A stretch of DNA of 64,000 nt from WGMI01 sp041739275 (GTDB taxonomy: Bacteria > Bacteroidota > Bacteroidia > Flavobacteriales > Schleiferiaceae). The notes beneath the pieces were generated by a model. That model did no database searches. It was given only the letters and a program-made list of their open reading frames with translations, and was not told the DNA's origin. Position numbers and translations under genes: made by a program. Within the stretch, counting starts at the first letter, position 1; each line of letters begins with the position of its first letter. Positions 35,266-44,136 of this stretch are shown here, in pieces. The DNA is taken from positions 16,097-80,096 of the forward strand of contig JBGSOF010000028.1 of assembly GCA_041739275.1 (NCBI GenBank), given 5' to 3'.

Positions 35266-36721
35266 TGAAATCGTCGTTTAAGAGGGTGTCAAAGAGTTCG
35301 GAAAGAGCCTGGGGGTCTGAATTGTATTTGTGCAATTCAACAGAAAAGAAAACTTGTTGCGGCTTGCCCGAAGCATTTCTTCTGAGCGTAGCCACCAAAT
35401 TGTCGCCCGACCAGCCGCTGAGCTTGGTGAGCCGCCCTCGATAAAAGTCTTCTGAATCGACCGAGCGTACGATGGGGTCGACGCCAAAGTCAAAAAAGAT
35501 GGGCTTGAGCTCAGGGTAGCGGAGCGTGTCTAGAGCATAGAGACCGCTGTCGGGAGCAATGCGCGCTTGACCTACCGACACCACGAGACCGTCGATCGGA
35601 AATGCCCCAATCACTGCGGTGAGGTCGCTGTTTGCGGCAAAAGAGGTGGTGGTGAACGAGCGTCCGCCTTTGTCGGTATACCGCTGAACGGCCGGCGCGA
35701 TGTGGCTCAAGAGCGCTGCCTCGAGTCCGCTTACCGGATTGGGCGGAAGCGTACTCGCGTCGCTGTAAATAAGCGCCTTTTTGTACAGACCCAGGATTAG
35801 ATCAAAGGTGGGATCCCACAATCTCGGAGCAGAAGCCGAGTTGTTCGCATGGCAATCGAGCAGGTCGTAGCTCGTGTTGGTCGATTGAAGGGTACTCAAA
35901 TAAACCGAGCGAACTGAAGCCGGTTGGGCACCGACCACCAGCAAGTCTGAGGTCTTGGGCTTTAAAAAAATAGTTCCGCTGCTGTCGAGGGCACTCTCGG
36001 CACCGGCCAGATCGGTGACGCGCAAAAAGAGGGTATTCAGACCCGAGAGATTCAAGCCTTCGACTTTGAGCGATTCGGGCTGCCTGCGGGTTCCGTAATA
36101 GACAAAAGCAGTTCCGGGATTCGCCGTGTCGGCGACCAGAGAAACCAATCCTTGATTTTTGTCAATTTCAAACCAATCGTCTTGATTCAGGCGCAGATAC
36201 GCTTTATTGAGACCGCCCGCTCCGTCGGGGTCGCCCGCAGTCCAGCGGAAGCTGATCACCGCCAGTGCGGTGTCTCCCGGAAGCGATTTAGCGTCGAACG
36301 AGCAAAAGGGAGGCGAGTTTTTAAGCGGAATCCTCAACCGATCGGGAGTGGGGTCGACCGCTCCGGCGTCGTCTAAGGCCCGAATCCAAAGGTCGATGTC
36401 TACGGTGTCGGCACCTTCGGGCAATTCAAAGCGGAAAACACTGTCGTTTTTCTCGGTGAAAAGCCAGTTCAGCGAATCAGTTGAAATCTCGAAGCCCGCG
36501 ACATAACCGTCGATATCGGTTCCAAACCACGAAAGCTCGACCCGGCTGTTGAGGCGGTCGTCTCCGCTCAAATCGATTTTATCGATCGAAAATCGAGTTT
36601 CGGGTGGCCGGTTCTCTGAAAAATCGCCCTTGGTCGAACACGACAGAGCCGAGGCGATCCAAAGGGCCGCCCAAAGAGAGCGAACCAAAGCAATCGCCGG
36701 TCTGTTCATGTTCATTTTCAC
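35255..36721 (-). CDS. Unrecognised surface lipoprotein
   Basis: This protein has 488 residues. The lipobox in SLWAALWIASALSCSTKGD sets the acylated Cys near residue 28. Residues about 40-250 hold two Ig/FN3-like modules (RVELSWFGTDIDGYVAGFEIS, then VISFRWTAGDPDGAGGLNKAY). The second half resembles no family I know, though VVGAQPASVRSVYLSTLQ followed by YDLLDCHANN hints at an alpha/beta fold. Its place directly before the TonB receptor, with an 11-base overlap, is that of a SusD-like or other receptor-associated binding lipoprotein, so a ligand-capture role is inferred from position only. Confidence 0.75.
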   Translation of the reverse strand: MKMNMNRPAIALVRSLWAALWIASALSCSTKGDFSENRPPETRFSIDKIDLSGDDRLNSRVELSWFGTDIDGYVAGFEISTDSLNWLFTEKNDSVFRFELPEGADTVDIDLWIRALDDAGAVDPTPDRLRIPLKNSPPFCSFDAKSLPGDTALAVISFRWTAGDPDGAGGLNKAYLRLNQDDWFEIDKNQGLVSLVADTANPGTAFVYYGTRRQPESLKVEGLNLSGLNTLFLRVTDLAGAESALDSSGTIFLKPKTSDLLVVGAQPASVRSVYLSTLQSTNTSYDLLDCHANNSASAPRLWDPTFDLILGLYKKALIYSDASTLPPNPVSGLEAALLSHIAPAVQRYTDKGGRSFTTTSFAANSDLTAVIGAFPIDGLVVSVGQARIAPDSGLYALDTLRYPELKPIFFDFGVDPIVRSVDSEDFYRGRLTKLSGWSGDNLVATLRRNASGKPQQVFFSVELHKYNSDPQALSELFDTLLNDDFNGN

Positions 36722-36752
36722 GAGTCTTTAAATCGTTTTTAAGCGCTTTCGA

Positions 36753-39005
36753 TTAACGGTTGTAGATCAAGCGGAGGTTGGCCGCCGCACCCGTTTGGGG
36801 ATCGTACAGTCGAAGTGCGTAAACACCTTCGGGCAAGCCCGACAAATCGAGCAAGGGTCCGTTTTCGGCGCTTTGTCCGCGGGCGATCAAGCGACCGTGG
36901 AGGTCGTAGAGCGCGTAGTCCAAGTTGCGGCTCGGGCTCGAAGAGATGCGAACGATGCCGTCGCTCGGAACGGGATAGACCGAAACACCCGCCAAGGGCT
37001 CGTCGGAGCGCACACCCAAGAACGGGCTTTGAGGCAAAGCGGTGGTGTCGAGATCGACGTTCAAACCGATAAAATCGTCGTTGTTCCGCGGCTGAATGCG
37101 GTAGTTGCTGAAGCCGTAGTTCAGAACCCCGATCACGGCATCCATATTCATGGTGTCTGAGCAGGCAATGGCAGGAACTTCCATTTCGCCGTCGAGCACG
37201 GCATAAATGGTGTCTGTAACGATGGATACGTAGAGCGACGAAAACCCGGTACTGCTCTGTCTGCCGGCATGGACCCGCAACGAACGGTTTAAAGGCGCGT
37301 TGGGTGCAGTCGAAACGGCATAATCACCAAAACCGAGGTTGGTCTGAGAAATCCAAATCGGAGCACCTGAGGGATTCTCGGCAGAGACCAACATTCCCTC
37401 GTACTTCTCGATTTCGCGGCTTGCGTAAGCAGCGCTGTCCGAAGGATCAATAACCACGGGCTGCACATCGAATACATTGCCCGTGCGCGTCAAACTCAAA
37501 ACGTCGATCATGGTGAAGCCGAAATACTCGACGACTTCTCCGGTGACCGAAATTTCTTCTCCGCGGTAGACGTCGCTCAGCGCATTGGTTCCGCGCAAGG
37601 CCACACCGCCCCATTCTGTCTCGGCCGGGTCTTGAATGTAGACATAGCCCAAATCGAAAGGCTTGGTGCTCGATGTGGCGTATCCTTTAACCGTAATCAC
37701 CTCTCCGACATAGGGCGACGCATTGTCTGATGCCAGCGAAAATTGAATGTCGCGAATTTTCATTCCGTCGTTGCGGACAGTGTAGAACTGTACGTTCGGC
37801 TCGGTTTGGTTCAGGGGTTTGGTCGGGAACCACGAAGGGTTTCCGTCGTTGTCTTCGGCATAGATATAGTATCGAACCAGGGTTCCGTCGGCTTGATTCG
37901 GAATGCTGAAACTAAACTCGTCGGTGGTGCCGGGAACGGGGTTCATCGCGAACTTGGCAAATTGGCTCGGGGTCTGTGTCGAATTAGACGACCAAGCGAT
38001 GGCCACAGAGTCGACCGTTCCGTCGAAGTCGGTGACGTTGAGCGTGATGTCTGGGCTTTGATTCGAGGTAGGGACCAAGGGGTCGCGATCGACATTGCTG
38101 ATGAACGGAGGGGCAAATCCGAGATTGTAATCGGAGCCGAGAAACGGGTTGATTTCGTAGCCGCGGCCACCATCGCCGGTGCAGCCATTGGCATCTTGGC
38201 GAATGGCGCCCGAAATGCTGTTGTAGAATGTCCCGGGCACGGGGGGGACAAAACTTCCAAAACCGGTTCCGCCGGCAGCGACCGAATAGGGTGAGTTGGG
38301 ATTGAGAATTTGATGCGCGGGAAGCTTTTGAGCACCGAAGCGATCTGAAACGTTCATGCGATTGCCATTTCCGTCTACGATGTTGAAGCTCACACGAGTT
38401 CCGCCTGCGAAGTAGATTACTTCCGAAACCGTTACGTTCTCAATTTTGCCATAGCTGTTCGCCCATTGTTCGCCTGTCGGGAGTTGATTGACCGAATTGG
38501 CGTCGTTGAGCGAACCGAGCGGAATCACCGCGGGAACCGGAGGAGTGGTGGTGCCGACAATGTTGAATGAATTGCCGTCGAGCAACGAAAGCTGGTTGTT
38601 GCCGTTGAATTCGCCCACAAAACCCACGATTTCAACAATATCGCCCGGGGCGACATACACAAAGCTGGGGTGGGGAATCAAATTGCCGTTGGCGTCTTCA
38701 ACGACCCCCATCACCTCCATCGAAGCAAAAGGGTTCATGGCGCCTCCATTGGCTGTGTCAACGACAAAAATGAACGGACGAAGACCGCCCTGAACGCTGC
38801 CCGAAGCTACTTCGGTGAGGCCGCCGTCGGTAATGACCACCGCACGGGTGCGAATGGTGTCGCCGAGGTAGGCACTGGTGTCGTTGCACAAGGCGAGATC
38901 GGTGCTCGAAACAAAGTTGATGTCGGTAATCGACACATACGGATACTGCGCCTGTGCCGCGAAGGCAAACAGCAGGGCGAACGGCAAGAATCTGTAGTTT
39001 TTCAT
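36753..39005 (-). CDS. T9SS cargo protein with OB-fold-like segments
   Basis: This protein has 750 residues. A signal peptide (MKNYRFLPFALLFAFAAQAQ) precedes several OB-fold-like stretches of the sort seen in secreted bacterial nucleases: GDIVEIVGFVGEFNGNNQLSL near 125, GEVITVKGYATSS near 430 and GEEISVTGEVVEYFGFTMIDV near 485. Ig-like segments lie between them. The last 80 residues (VYPVPSDGIVRISSS, YALYDLHGRLIARG, LPEGVYALRLYD, LRLIYNR) are a type A T9SS sorting domain. No catalytic residues were recognised, so binding of nucleic acid or another polymer at the cell surface is inferred. It precedes the lipoprotein gene by 31 bases. Confidence 0.8.
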   Translation of the reverse strand: MKNYRFLPFALLFAFAAQAQYPYVSITDINFVSSTDLALCNDTSAYLGDTIRTRAVVITDGGLTEVASGSVQGGLRPFIFVVDTANGGAMNPFASMEVMGVVEDANGNLIPHPSFVYVAPGDIVEIVGFVGEFNGNNQLSLLDGNSFNIVGTTTPPVPAVIPLGSLNDANSVNQLPTGEQWANSYGKIENVTVSEVIYFAGGTRVSFNIVDGNGNRMNVSDRFGAQKLPAHQILNPNSPYSVAAGGTGFGSFVPPVPGTFYNSISGAIRQDANGCTGDGGRGYEINPFLGSDYNLGFAPPFISNVDRDPLVPTSNQSPDITLNVTDFDGTVDSVAIAWSSNSTQTPSQFAKFAMNPVPGTTDEFSFSIPNQADGTLVRYYIYAEDNDGNPSWFPTKPLNQTEPNVQFYTVRNDGMKIRDIQFSLASDNASPYVGEVITVKGYATSSTKPFDLGYVYIQDPAETEWGGVALRGTNALSDVYRGEEISVTGEVVEYFGFTMIDVLSLTRTGNVFDVQPVVIDPSDSAAYASREIEKYEGMLVSAENPSGAPIWISQTNLGFGDYAVSTAPNAPLNRSLRVHAGRQSSTGFSSLYVSIVTDTIYAVLDGEMEVPAIACSDTMNMDAVIGVLNYGFSNYRIQPRNNDDFIGLNVDLDTTALPQSPFLGVRSDEPLAGVSVYPVPSDGIVRISSSPSRNLDYALYDLHGRLIARGQSAENGPLLDLSGLPEGVYALRLYDPQTGAAANLRLIYNR

Positions 39006-39039
39006 GGGAAGTGAACTTGAACTGGGGGTTTAAAATCGA

Positions 39040-41223
39040 TTAGCGAATGATGAGGAATTGAGACGTTGCGGTGGCTCCGGTCTCAAGGTCTTCGACGGTG
39101 AAGAGATACAGGCCGCGGGCGAGGATTTGAGTGTCACTGCTGAGCAAATCCCAGCCGTGTTCTCCGCCCGAAAACACATTTTCTTCGGGGTTTTCGCTGG
39201 CAAAAGTTCGAAACCAACGTATGTCGGCCCCCGTATAGTTTTCGTTGTGCTCAAAACGGTCGATGAGGTCGCCCGCAGGGTTGAAAACGGTGATGCGGCA
39301 GCGCGCGGGTAGGTTGGCAAAGACCAATTTGCGGCTCTCCTCTTGAAAATTGCTCTTTCCTTCCCAAGAAGCCCCGGCATAATAAGGGTTGGGGTAGGCA
39401 TAGGGCGGGCTTTCTTCGAGATTGTCATTGGCGGGGGTACCTGCGAAGACGCGATAGTCGTTGGCCAGAAAGCTCGATTCGAGACTTTCGAGACCGCTGG
39501 CGGAATTTCCTCGGTCAAATGCCGTTACCGCTACAGCCTGCTGCCAACCGTTTTGAATGTTCTCAAATCGGTAGACATAATTGTATGCGGTGGTGTCGCC
39601 TTCAAAAAACACAGGTTCAGTGAGGCGGATGCCATCGAGCCCTGTTTCATAGAACAAACCGTTGCCCGCAAGGTCAAATTCCGCAGCTTTTACGAAGCTC
39701 TCCGCCAAATTGCTGGCACCTTGCACATCAAAACCCAGACGGCTGATGTAGACCCGATATCCCTCAAAGTCAAATTCTTTGGTAATCGGATCAACCGAGC
39801 GCTCGCTTTCGTCGCTCCAATAAATATCGATTTGATGATCGGAGGCCACCACCTTGGTCTTGGGAATATCGGGGGGACTTGGAAGGATAAAACGGGTGAT
39901 TTCTCCATTTCCGTCGCGGTCTTCTCCCGGATCGAGGCGTCCGTTAAAGTTGGCATCTTCGCCGTTGTACGCCGTTTGCGCCCAGTTGGCGTTGTTCACC
40001 AGGTTCGCCCTTTGAACGGCGTTGTTGTCGGAGTTCGGATTGCCGTCTTCGTTCTTCTTAGCCACCACATAAGCAAAGGCGATTTCTATGACATCGCCGG
40101 GTTCAAATCTCCGGAAAGGCCCGACCGAGACCAGGTCCGAGCGGTTTCCACTGGCGTTCAAATCGGCTTGAATGTCGCGCCCGACGCATTGCGGAAGAGA
40201 AGGTTGAGACCAGCACAGCTCGTGGTTCAAACCTTGGCTCATCTTGATGTAGCGCTGGTTGTCGTTGGCCGGAAAGGCGTATTCGGCGCTGCTGTTGTTG
40301 AATTGCCACGCGTTGTAATGGCAGAGAAAGTTCGTGTCGAGCTCGAGCTGTTGAGTAAGGGTGTTAAAGGCAGAGTCAATGGTCGGATGATGAAAGCCAT
40401 ACTTGTCTTGAGCGCCCAAAAAACGCTGGCCGATATAGCTTTCCGTGAACCCGACGTCGCCCGATGCGTCGTAGCAATACGCCAAATTCAGGCTATCGAT
40501 AAAACCGTTGCCGCCCTGGCTGTAAAAAACGGCTCCGCCCGAGCCCGCAGGGGTGATGTTGATGTTGCGCACCACGGTGTTGTCCCAGAGCCCGACGTAC
40601 AAATTGTCGAAATAATTGCTGCCGTTGTTGGTGATTTTCAAATTCACAATCACCATAAAATCCGAAAAACCGTAATTCCAGTTGTACACCTCCGACTTCA
40701 TTTCCACATTCATCGGATTGGTGTGCTGGCTTATGGGTATTCCCGTTCCCGGAATGGTGGTATTGGCGTCGGTAAACTCCGAAACGTAATCCTGATGCGA
40801 AATGGCTTCGAGCGAAAAGTACCGGCTGTCTTTGAGGCTCGATCGCTCGATTAAGGCCGAGCCCGGTGCCGCCGTAAACTCAAAACCCGCGCGCCCGGGA
40901 GCGTATCCCTGAGAATTGTCGTAGGCAGAAGTGGAAACGCGAATGTTCGCTCCGTTTTCGAGACCGCCAATCCAAATTCCCCCTTCAAAAAGGTGTTCAA
41001 TCCCGCTGCCGGCAGGGAATTCGCAACTCGGGTCTCCGCTGCCGTCTCTGTAGCCCCTCCACGCATTGCCAAAAGTCCCCAGGTTGGTGACGTTTAACCG
41101 GACGTTCGAAGAAGTCGTTTGCTTTTCGTCAAAGCTGCTTTGCGCCCAAACATCGGTCGGGGCAACCGAGGAGAGTAGTAGACAGAGTGCCAACCACGTT
41201 GAAGCGTGCATTCCTTTTTTCAT
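39040..41223 (-). CDS. Large T9SS-type secreted protein, unknown role
   Basis: This protein has 727 residues. The signal peptide is MKKGMHASTWLALCLLLSSVAPTDVWAQ. An N-terminal beta-rich region (GNAWRGYRDGSGDPSCEFPAGSG, LFEGGIWIGGLENGANI) is of a type recurring in secreted proteins of Bacteroidota and relatives. A possible Ca-binding Asp-rich stretch is NFNGRLDPGEDRDGNGEI (about 425), then an FN3-like part (IDIYWSDESE) and a C-terminal domain (ITVFNPAGDLIDRF, LARGLYLFTVED, SQFLIIR) consistent with T9SS sorting. The function is unknown. Its start overlaps the stop of the nuclease-like gene by four bases (ATGA). Confidence 0.78.
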   Translation of the reverse strand: MKKGMHASTWLALCLLLSSVAPTDVWAQSSFDEKQTTSSNVRLNVTNLGTFGNAWRGYRDGSGDPSCEFPAGSGIEHLFEGGIWIGGLENGANIRVSTSAYDNSQGYAPGRAGFEFTAAPGSALIERSSLKDSRYFSLEAISHQDYVSEFTDANTTIPGTGIPISQHTNPMNVEMKSEVYNWNYGFSDFMVIVNLKITNNGSNYFDNLYVGLWDNTVVRNINITPAGSGGAVFYSQGGNGFIDSLNLAYCYDASGDVGFTESYIGQRFLGAQDKYGFHHPTIDSAFNTLTQQLELDTNFLCHYNAWQFNNSSAEYAFPANDNQRYIKMSQGLNHELCWSQPSLPQCVGRDIQADLNASGNRSDLVSVGPFRRFEPGDVIEIAFAYVVAKKNEDGNPNSDNNAVQRANLVNNANWAQTAYNGEDANFNGRLDPGEDRDGNGEITRFILPSPPDIPKTKVVASDHQIDIYWSDESERSVDPITKEFDFEGYRVYISRLGFDVQGASNLAESFVKAAEFDLAGNGLFYETGLDGIRLTEPVFFEGDTTAYNYVYRFENIQNGWQQAVAVTAFDRGNSASGLESLESSFLANDYRVFAGTPANDNLEESPPYAYPNPYYAGASWEGKSNFQEESRKLVFANLPARCRITVFNPAGDLIDRFEHNENYTGADIRWFRTFASENPEENVFSGGEHGWDLLSSDTQILARGLYLFTVEDLETGATATSQFLIIR

Positions 41224-42545
41224 GGCTCGATCAAGATTCGGAATCGACCGCTTCGGCCATCTTCGGTTTCGATCGACAACAAGTACATCCCCCGCCTCAA
41301 GTCGAGCGGAAGTCTGAGGCGTTCTCCGGGCTCGCAGGTCGTTTTTCGATCGAAGAGTTTTCTCCCGCCGAGCTCATAAACACAAATCAAGAGCGCGCCC
41401 CGGGCTTCAAAAAGCTCCAGCTCCAAAACCCCGTTGCGAACGGGTTGAACAATCCGAGTCTGTAGCTGATTTTCAGCGAGTTTGAGGCTATGGGCGCGAA
41501 CCGAGAACGAAGCAACCACAGGCAAGTGATCGCTCATGCCCGACAAGGCTGTGAGAACTACCGAAGGAACCGAATTATTGGCGGGTACGTCGGTGAGGGC
41601 TTTGTTAAAATGCATTCCGTCGTTTCCAAGTGCCTTGTAACTCCCCGGCACATAGCGAACGTCTGAATTGGGATCGTTCAAAACGGCGTCTGAAGTGAGT
41701 ATAAAATCGAAGCGATCGTCGAGACCTCCGCTCGAAAAACATCCGTTGTTGGTGTTCGACGAACGCGTGCTCTGGGTGTGAACCGCCGCAAACTGAGCAC
41801 TGTTGCTCCACGCGCCCAAGGAATTGATCGGGTCTTTGAATCGCTCGGAGACGAAAGTGGAATTGACCAGTTTTTGGAATCCGGGTTCGGAAGACGAATA
41901 CACATTGAGATCTCCGCAAAGAATCACCGCCTCGTCGTCCACTTGAGTTGCGAGGTGCTGCATCAAGGCCGCCGCCGCTTTGTCTCTTTGTGTTTCGTCT
42001 GAAGGGGTATTGCCCGCTTTTAAGTGCGCTGCGACCACCGTAAAAAAGACAGTATCGGCTCCGGGCTGCCCGAGCAGGGGGTCTTTGTAGTACAATCGGT
42101 AGAGGTCGATTACCCGAACCAAGTTCTGGTTTTGAAGATCTTGATCGAGGTATTCTTGGCTGTGTAAGCCCAGAACATCGGTGTTGAAAAACAACATATT
42201 CACCAGATCAGAGAAGGAATTGTTGCTGTAGTTTGCCTGATCCCAAGAAGCGACGCCGTCTACGTTGAGCACATTTTCGAGAATTCGATCGGCGTTTACC
42301 GGATTCGACCCGATTTCGTTGCACACAATAAAATCGGGATCGATGTATTGAGCAATCGTCTTGAAGTAGCCATCTTTGGCCGTGGCGCTGTTAGTGGCGC
42401 CCGTGCAAGAAGAAGTTGTCTGCCTGTAATACAGCAAATTATAAGACATGCCGCGAATGTTCGCGGTGTTCTGCGCACAGACCTCGGCCAATCCGAACAG
42501 GCTAAAAGCGGCGCCCAGCGCGATCCTTCTCCAAACGTCCAACAT
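41220..42545 (-). CDS. Secreted endonuclease/exonuclease/phosphatase-family enzyme with T9SS tail
   Basis: This protein has 441 residues from ATG 42545 (MLDVWRRIALGAAFSLFGLAEVCAQ). The EEP fold is complete: Asn36 in MSYN, metal-binding Glu77 in FIVCNEIG, AHLKAGN with His184, GDLNVY with Asp212 and Asn214, DDRFDFIL, and SDHLPV with His340. EEP enzymes hydrolyse phosphodiester or phosphoester bonds (DNases, phosphatases, sphingomyelinases). The C-terminal 90 residues (LELELFEARGALLICVYELGGRKLFD, LRRGMYLLSIE) are a T9SS sorting domain, so it acts at or outside the cell surface. It is the first gene of the seven-gene operon, with its own promoter element. Confidence 0.88.
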   Translation of the reverse strand: MLDVWRRIALGAAFSLFGLAEVCAQNTANIRGMSYNLLYYRQTTSSCTGATNSATAKDGYFKTIAQYIDPDFIVCNEIGSNPVNADRILENVLNVDGVASWDQANYSNNSFSDLVNMLFFNTDVLGLHSQEYLDQDLQNQNLVRVIDLYRLYYKDPLLGQPGADTVFFTVVAAHLKAGNTPSDETQRDKAAAALMQHLATQVDDEAVILCGDLNVYSSSEPGFQKLVNSTFVSERFKDPINSLGAWSNSAQFAAVHTQSTRSSNTNNGCFSSGGLDDRFDFILTSDAVLNDPNSDVRYVPGSYKALGNDGMHFNKALTDVPANNSVPSVVLTALSGMSDHLPVVASFSVRAHSLKLAENQLQTRIVQPVRNGVLELELFEARGALLICVYELGGRKLFDRKTTCEPGERLRLPLDLRRGMYLLSIETEDGRSGRFRILIEP

Positions 42546-42551
42546 CGGTTT

Positions 42552-42559
42552 CAAAAGTA
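42552..42559 (-). promoter_or_regulatory. -7 promoter element of the seven-gene operon (TACTTTTG)
   Basis: This exact minus-strand TAnnTTTG match lies six bases before the ATG of the secreted EEP enzyme, predicting a near-leaderless transcript that would run to about 30188. Confidence 0.55.
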
Positions 42560-42684
42560 ACCGTGTAGAAAGCGGGCTTGATTAAGCGAGGGTTAAGTTT
42601 AAGCGGAGCGTGCCGAGAAACCAAGCATCGCGTCAACTTCGTTAATTTGCCCCGCGATTTCACCTAAGCCTACCCTTTCGGAAG

Positions 42685-44136
42685 ATGCTCTTCAACTCAC
42701 TAGACTTCGCCATCTTCCTCCCTCTGGTCTTCATTCTTTACTGGTTTGTCTTCCAGAAAAGCGTGCAGTCTCGAAATGCCTTTATCCTCGCTGTCAGTTA
42801 TGTCTTTTATGGATGGTGGGATTGGCGCTTCTTGCTTTTGATCGCCTTCAGCACCTTAGTCGATTATTGGGTGGGTTTGAAGTTGAGAGATGAAGAAAAA
42901 GAGCAGAGTCGAAAATTGCTTTTGTGGTTGAGTTTGGGTGTGAATTTGGGTCTGCTCGGCTTTTTTAAGTATTACAACTTCTTTGTAGACAGTTTTGTCG
43001 ACGCATTTCGTTTGTTTGGACACGAAATACCCGCCAGAGGTTTGGACATCGTTTTGCCGGTGGGGATTAGCTTTTACACCTTTCAAACACTGAGTTATTC
43101 CATCGATGTCTATCGCCGAAAGCTCAGCCCCGCCCCCAACTTCGTGGCTTTCGCGGCCTACGTCACTTATTTTCCTCAGCTCGTGGCGGGTCCGATCGAA
43201 CGAGCGACCAACCTCCTGCCTCAATTTTCTCAACTCAAGCGCTTCGATCGCCTTCGAGCCTCCGATGGTTTGCGTCAAATGCTTTGGGGTTTTTTTAAGA
43301 AAATGGTCATTGCCGACCACTGTGCGGAGCATGTGAATCTCATTTTTTCAGATCCGAGCGCACACAGCGGAGCTACTCTCTGGTTGGGGGCCTTGTTTTT
43401 TGCGTTTCAGATCTACGGAGATTTCAGCGGATACTCCGACATTGCCATTGGCTGTTCTCGGCTTTTTGGCTTCGATTTGATGCAGAATTTTGCCTTTCCC
43501 TACTTTTCGAGAGATATCGCAGAATTCTGGAGAAGGTGGCATATTTCTCTGTCGACCTGGTTTCGCGATTATCTCTACATCCCTTTGGGCGGAAGCAAAG
43601 GGGGTACTGGGATGAAAGTTCGCAATACGTTCATCATTTTTTTGGTAAGCGGTTTTTGGCACGGAGCCAACTGGACCTTCGTTTTTTGGGGGCTTTTGAA
43701 TGCACTTTACTTTATGCCGCTATTGCTCTCCGGATCAAACCGCTCTAATTTAGAAGTAGCCGCCAAAGGTCGCTTCGCTCCGGGATTCAAGGAAGCACTT
43801 TCCATCTTACTCACATTTGCCCTCACTTTGATCGCCTGGGTCTTTTTTAGAGCGGCCGATCTCCCGCAGGCCTTTGACTATGTGGGTCGAATGCTCTCGC
43901 TGTCTCACTTTTCGGGCTTTACCTACCCGAGCTGGATAGCGCCGCTGCTCACCCTTCTTTGGATCGCCTTTCTGCTCTTCTTCGAATGGATTGGGCGAGA
44001 GCGACAGCATGCGCTCGAGGGTTTAAAAGAACAGCCAAACCCTTGGATTCGCCGCGGGGCCTATGCCTTTGTCCTCTTCGCCATCGGCATGTTCCATCAG
44101 ACCGGGGAAACGCCCTTTATTTATTTCCAGTTTTAA
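42685..44136 (+). CDS. MBOAT-family O-acyltransferase
   Basis: This integral membrane protein has 483 residues and about eleven helices. It starts MLFNSLDFAIFLPLVFILYWFVF, the AlgI-like beginning. The MBOAT catalytic signature is present: FWRRWHISLSTWFRDYLYIPLGG (about 278-300), then the invariant His in SGFWHGANWTFVFWG (about 325). AlgI-type enzymes move acyl groups across the membrane for O-acetylation of extracellular polysaccharide. The next gene, starting at the base after its stop, is an SGNH-like protein that could complete transfer, but no polysaccharide genes are nearby, so the acceptor is unknown. Confidence 0.92.
   Translation: MLFNSLDFAIFLPLVFILYWFVFQKSVQSRNAFILAVSYVFYGWWDWRFLLLIAFSTLVDYWVGLKLRDEEKEQSRKLLLWLSLGVNLGLLGFFKYYNFFVDSFVDAFRLFGHEIPARGLDIVLPVGISFYTFQTLSYSIDVYRRKLSPAPNFVAFAAYVTYFPQLVAGPIERATNLLPQFSQLKRFDRLRASDGLRQMLWGFFKKMVIADHCAEHVNLIFSDPSAHSGATLWLGALFFAFQIYGDFSGYSDIAIGCSRLFGFDLMQNFAFPYFSRDIAEFWRRWHISLSTWFRDYLYIPLGGSKGGTGMKVRNTFIIFLVSGFWHGANWTFVFWGLLNALYFMPLLLSGSNRSNLEVAAKGRFAPGFKEALSILLTFALTLIAWVFFRAADLPQAFDYVGRMLSLSHFSGFTYPSWIAPLLTLLWIAFLLFFEWIGRERQHALEGLKEQPNPWIRRGAYAFVLFAIGMFHQTGETPFIYFQF

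Noticed and set aside
39343..40854. 503-residue ORF antisense to the 727-residue T9SS protein gene
   Set aside because: No domain, odd composition, and it lies wholly opposite a gene with a signal peptide, sorting domain and operon context.
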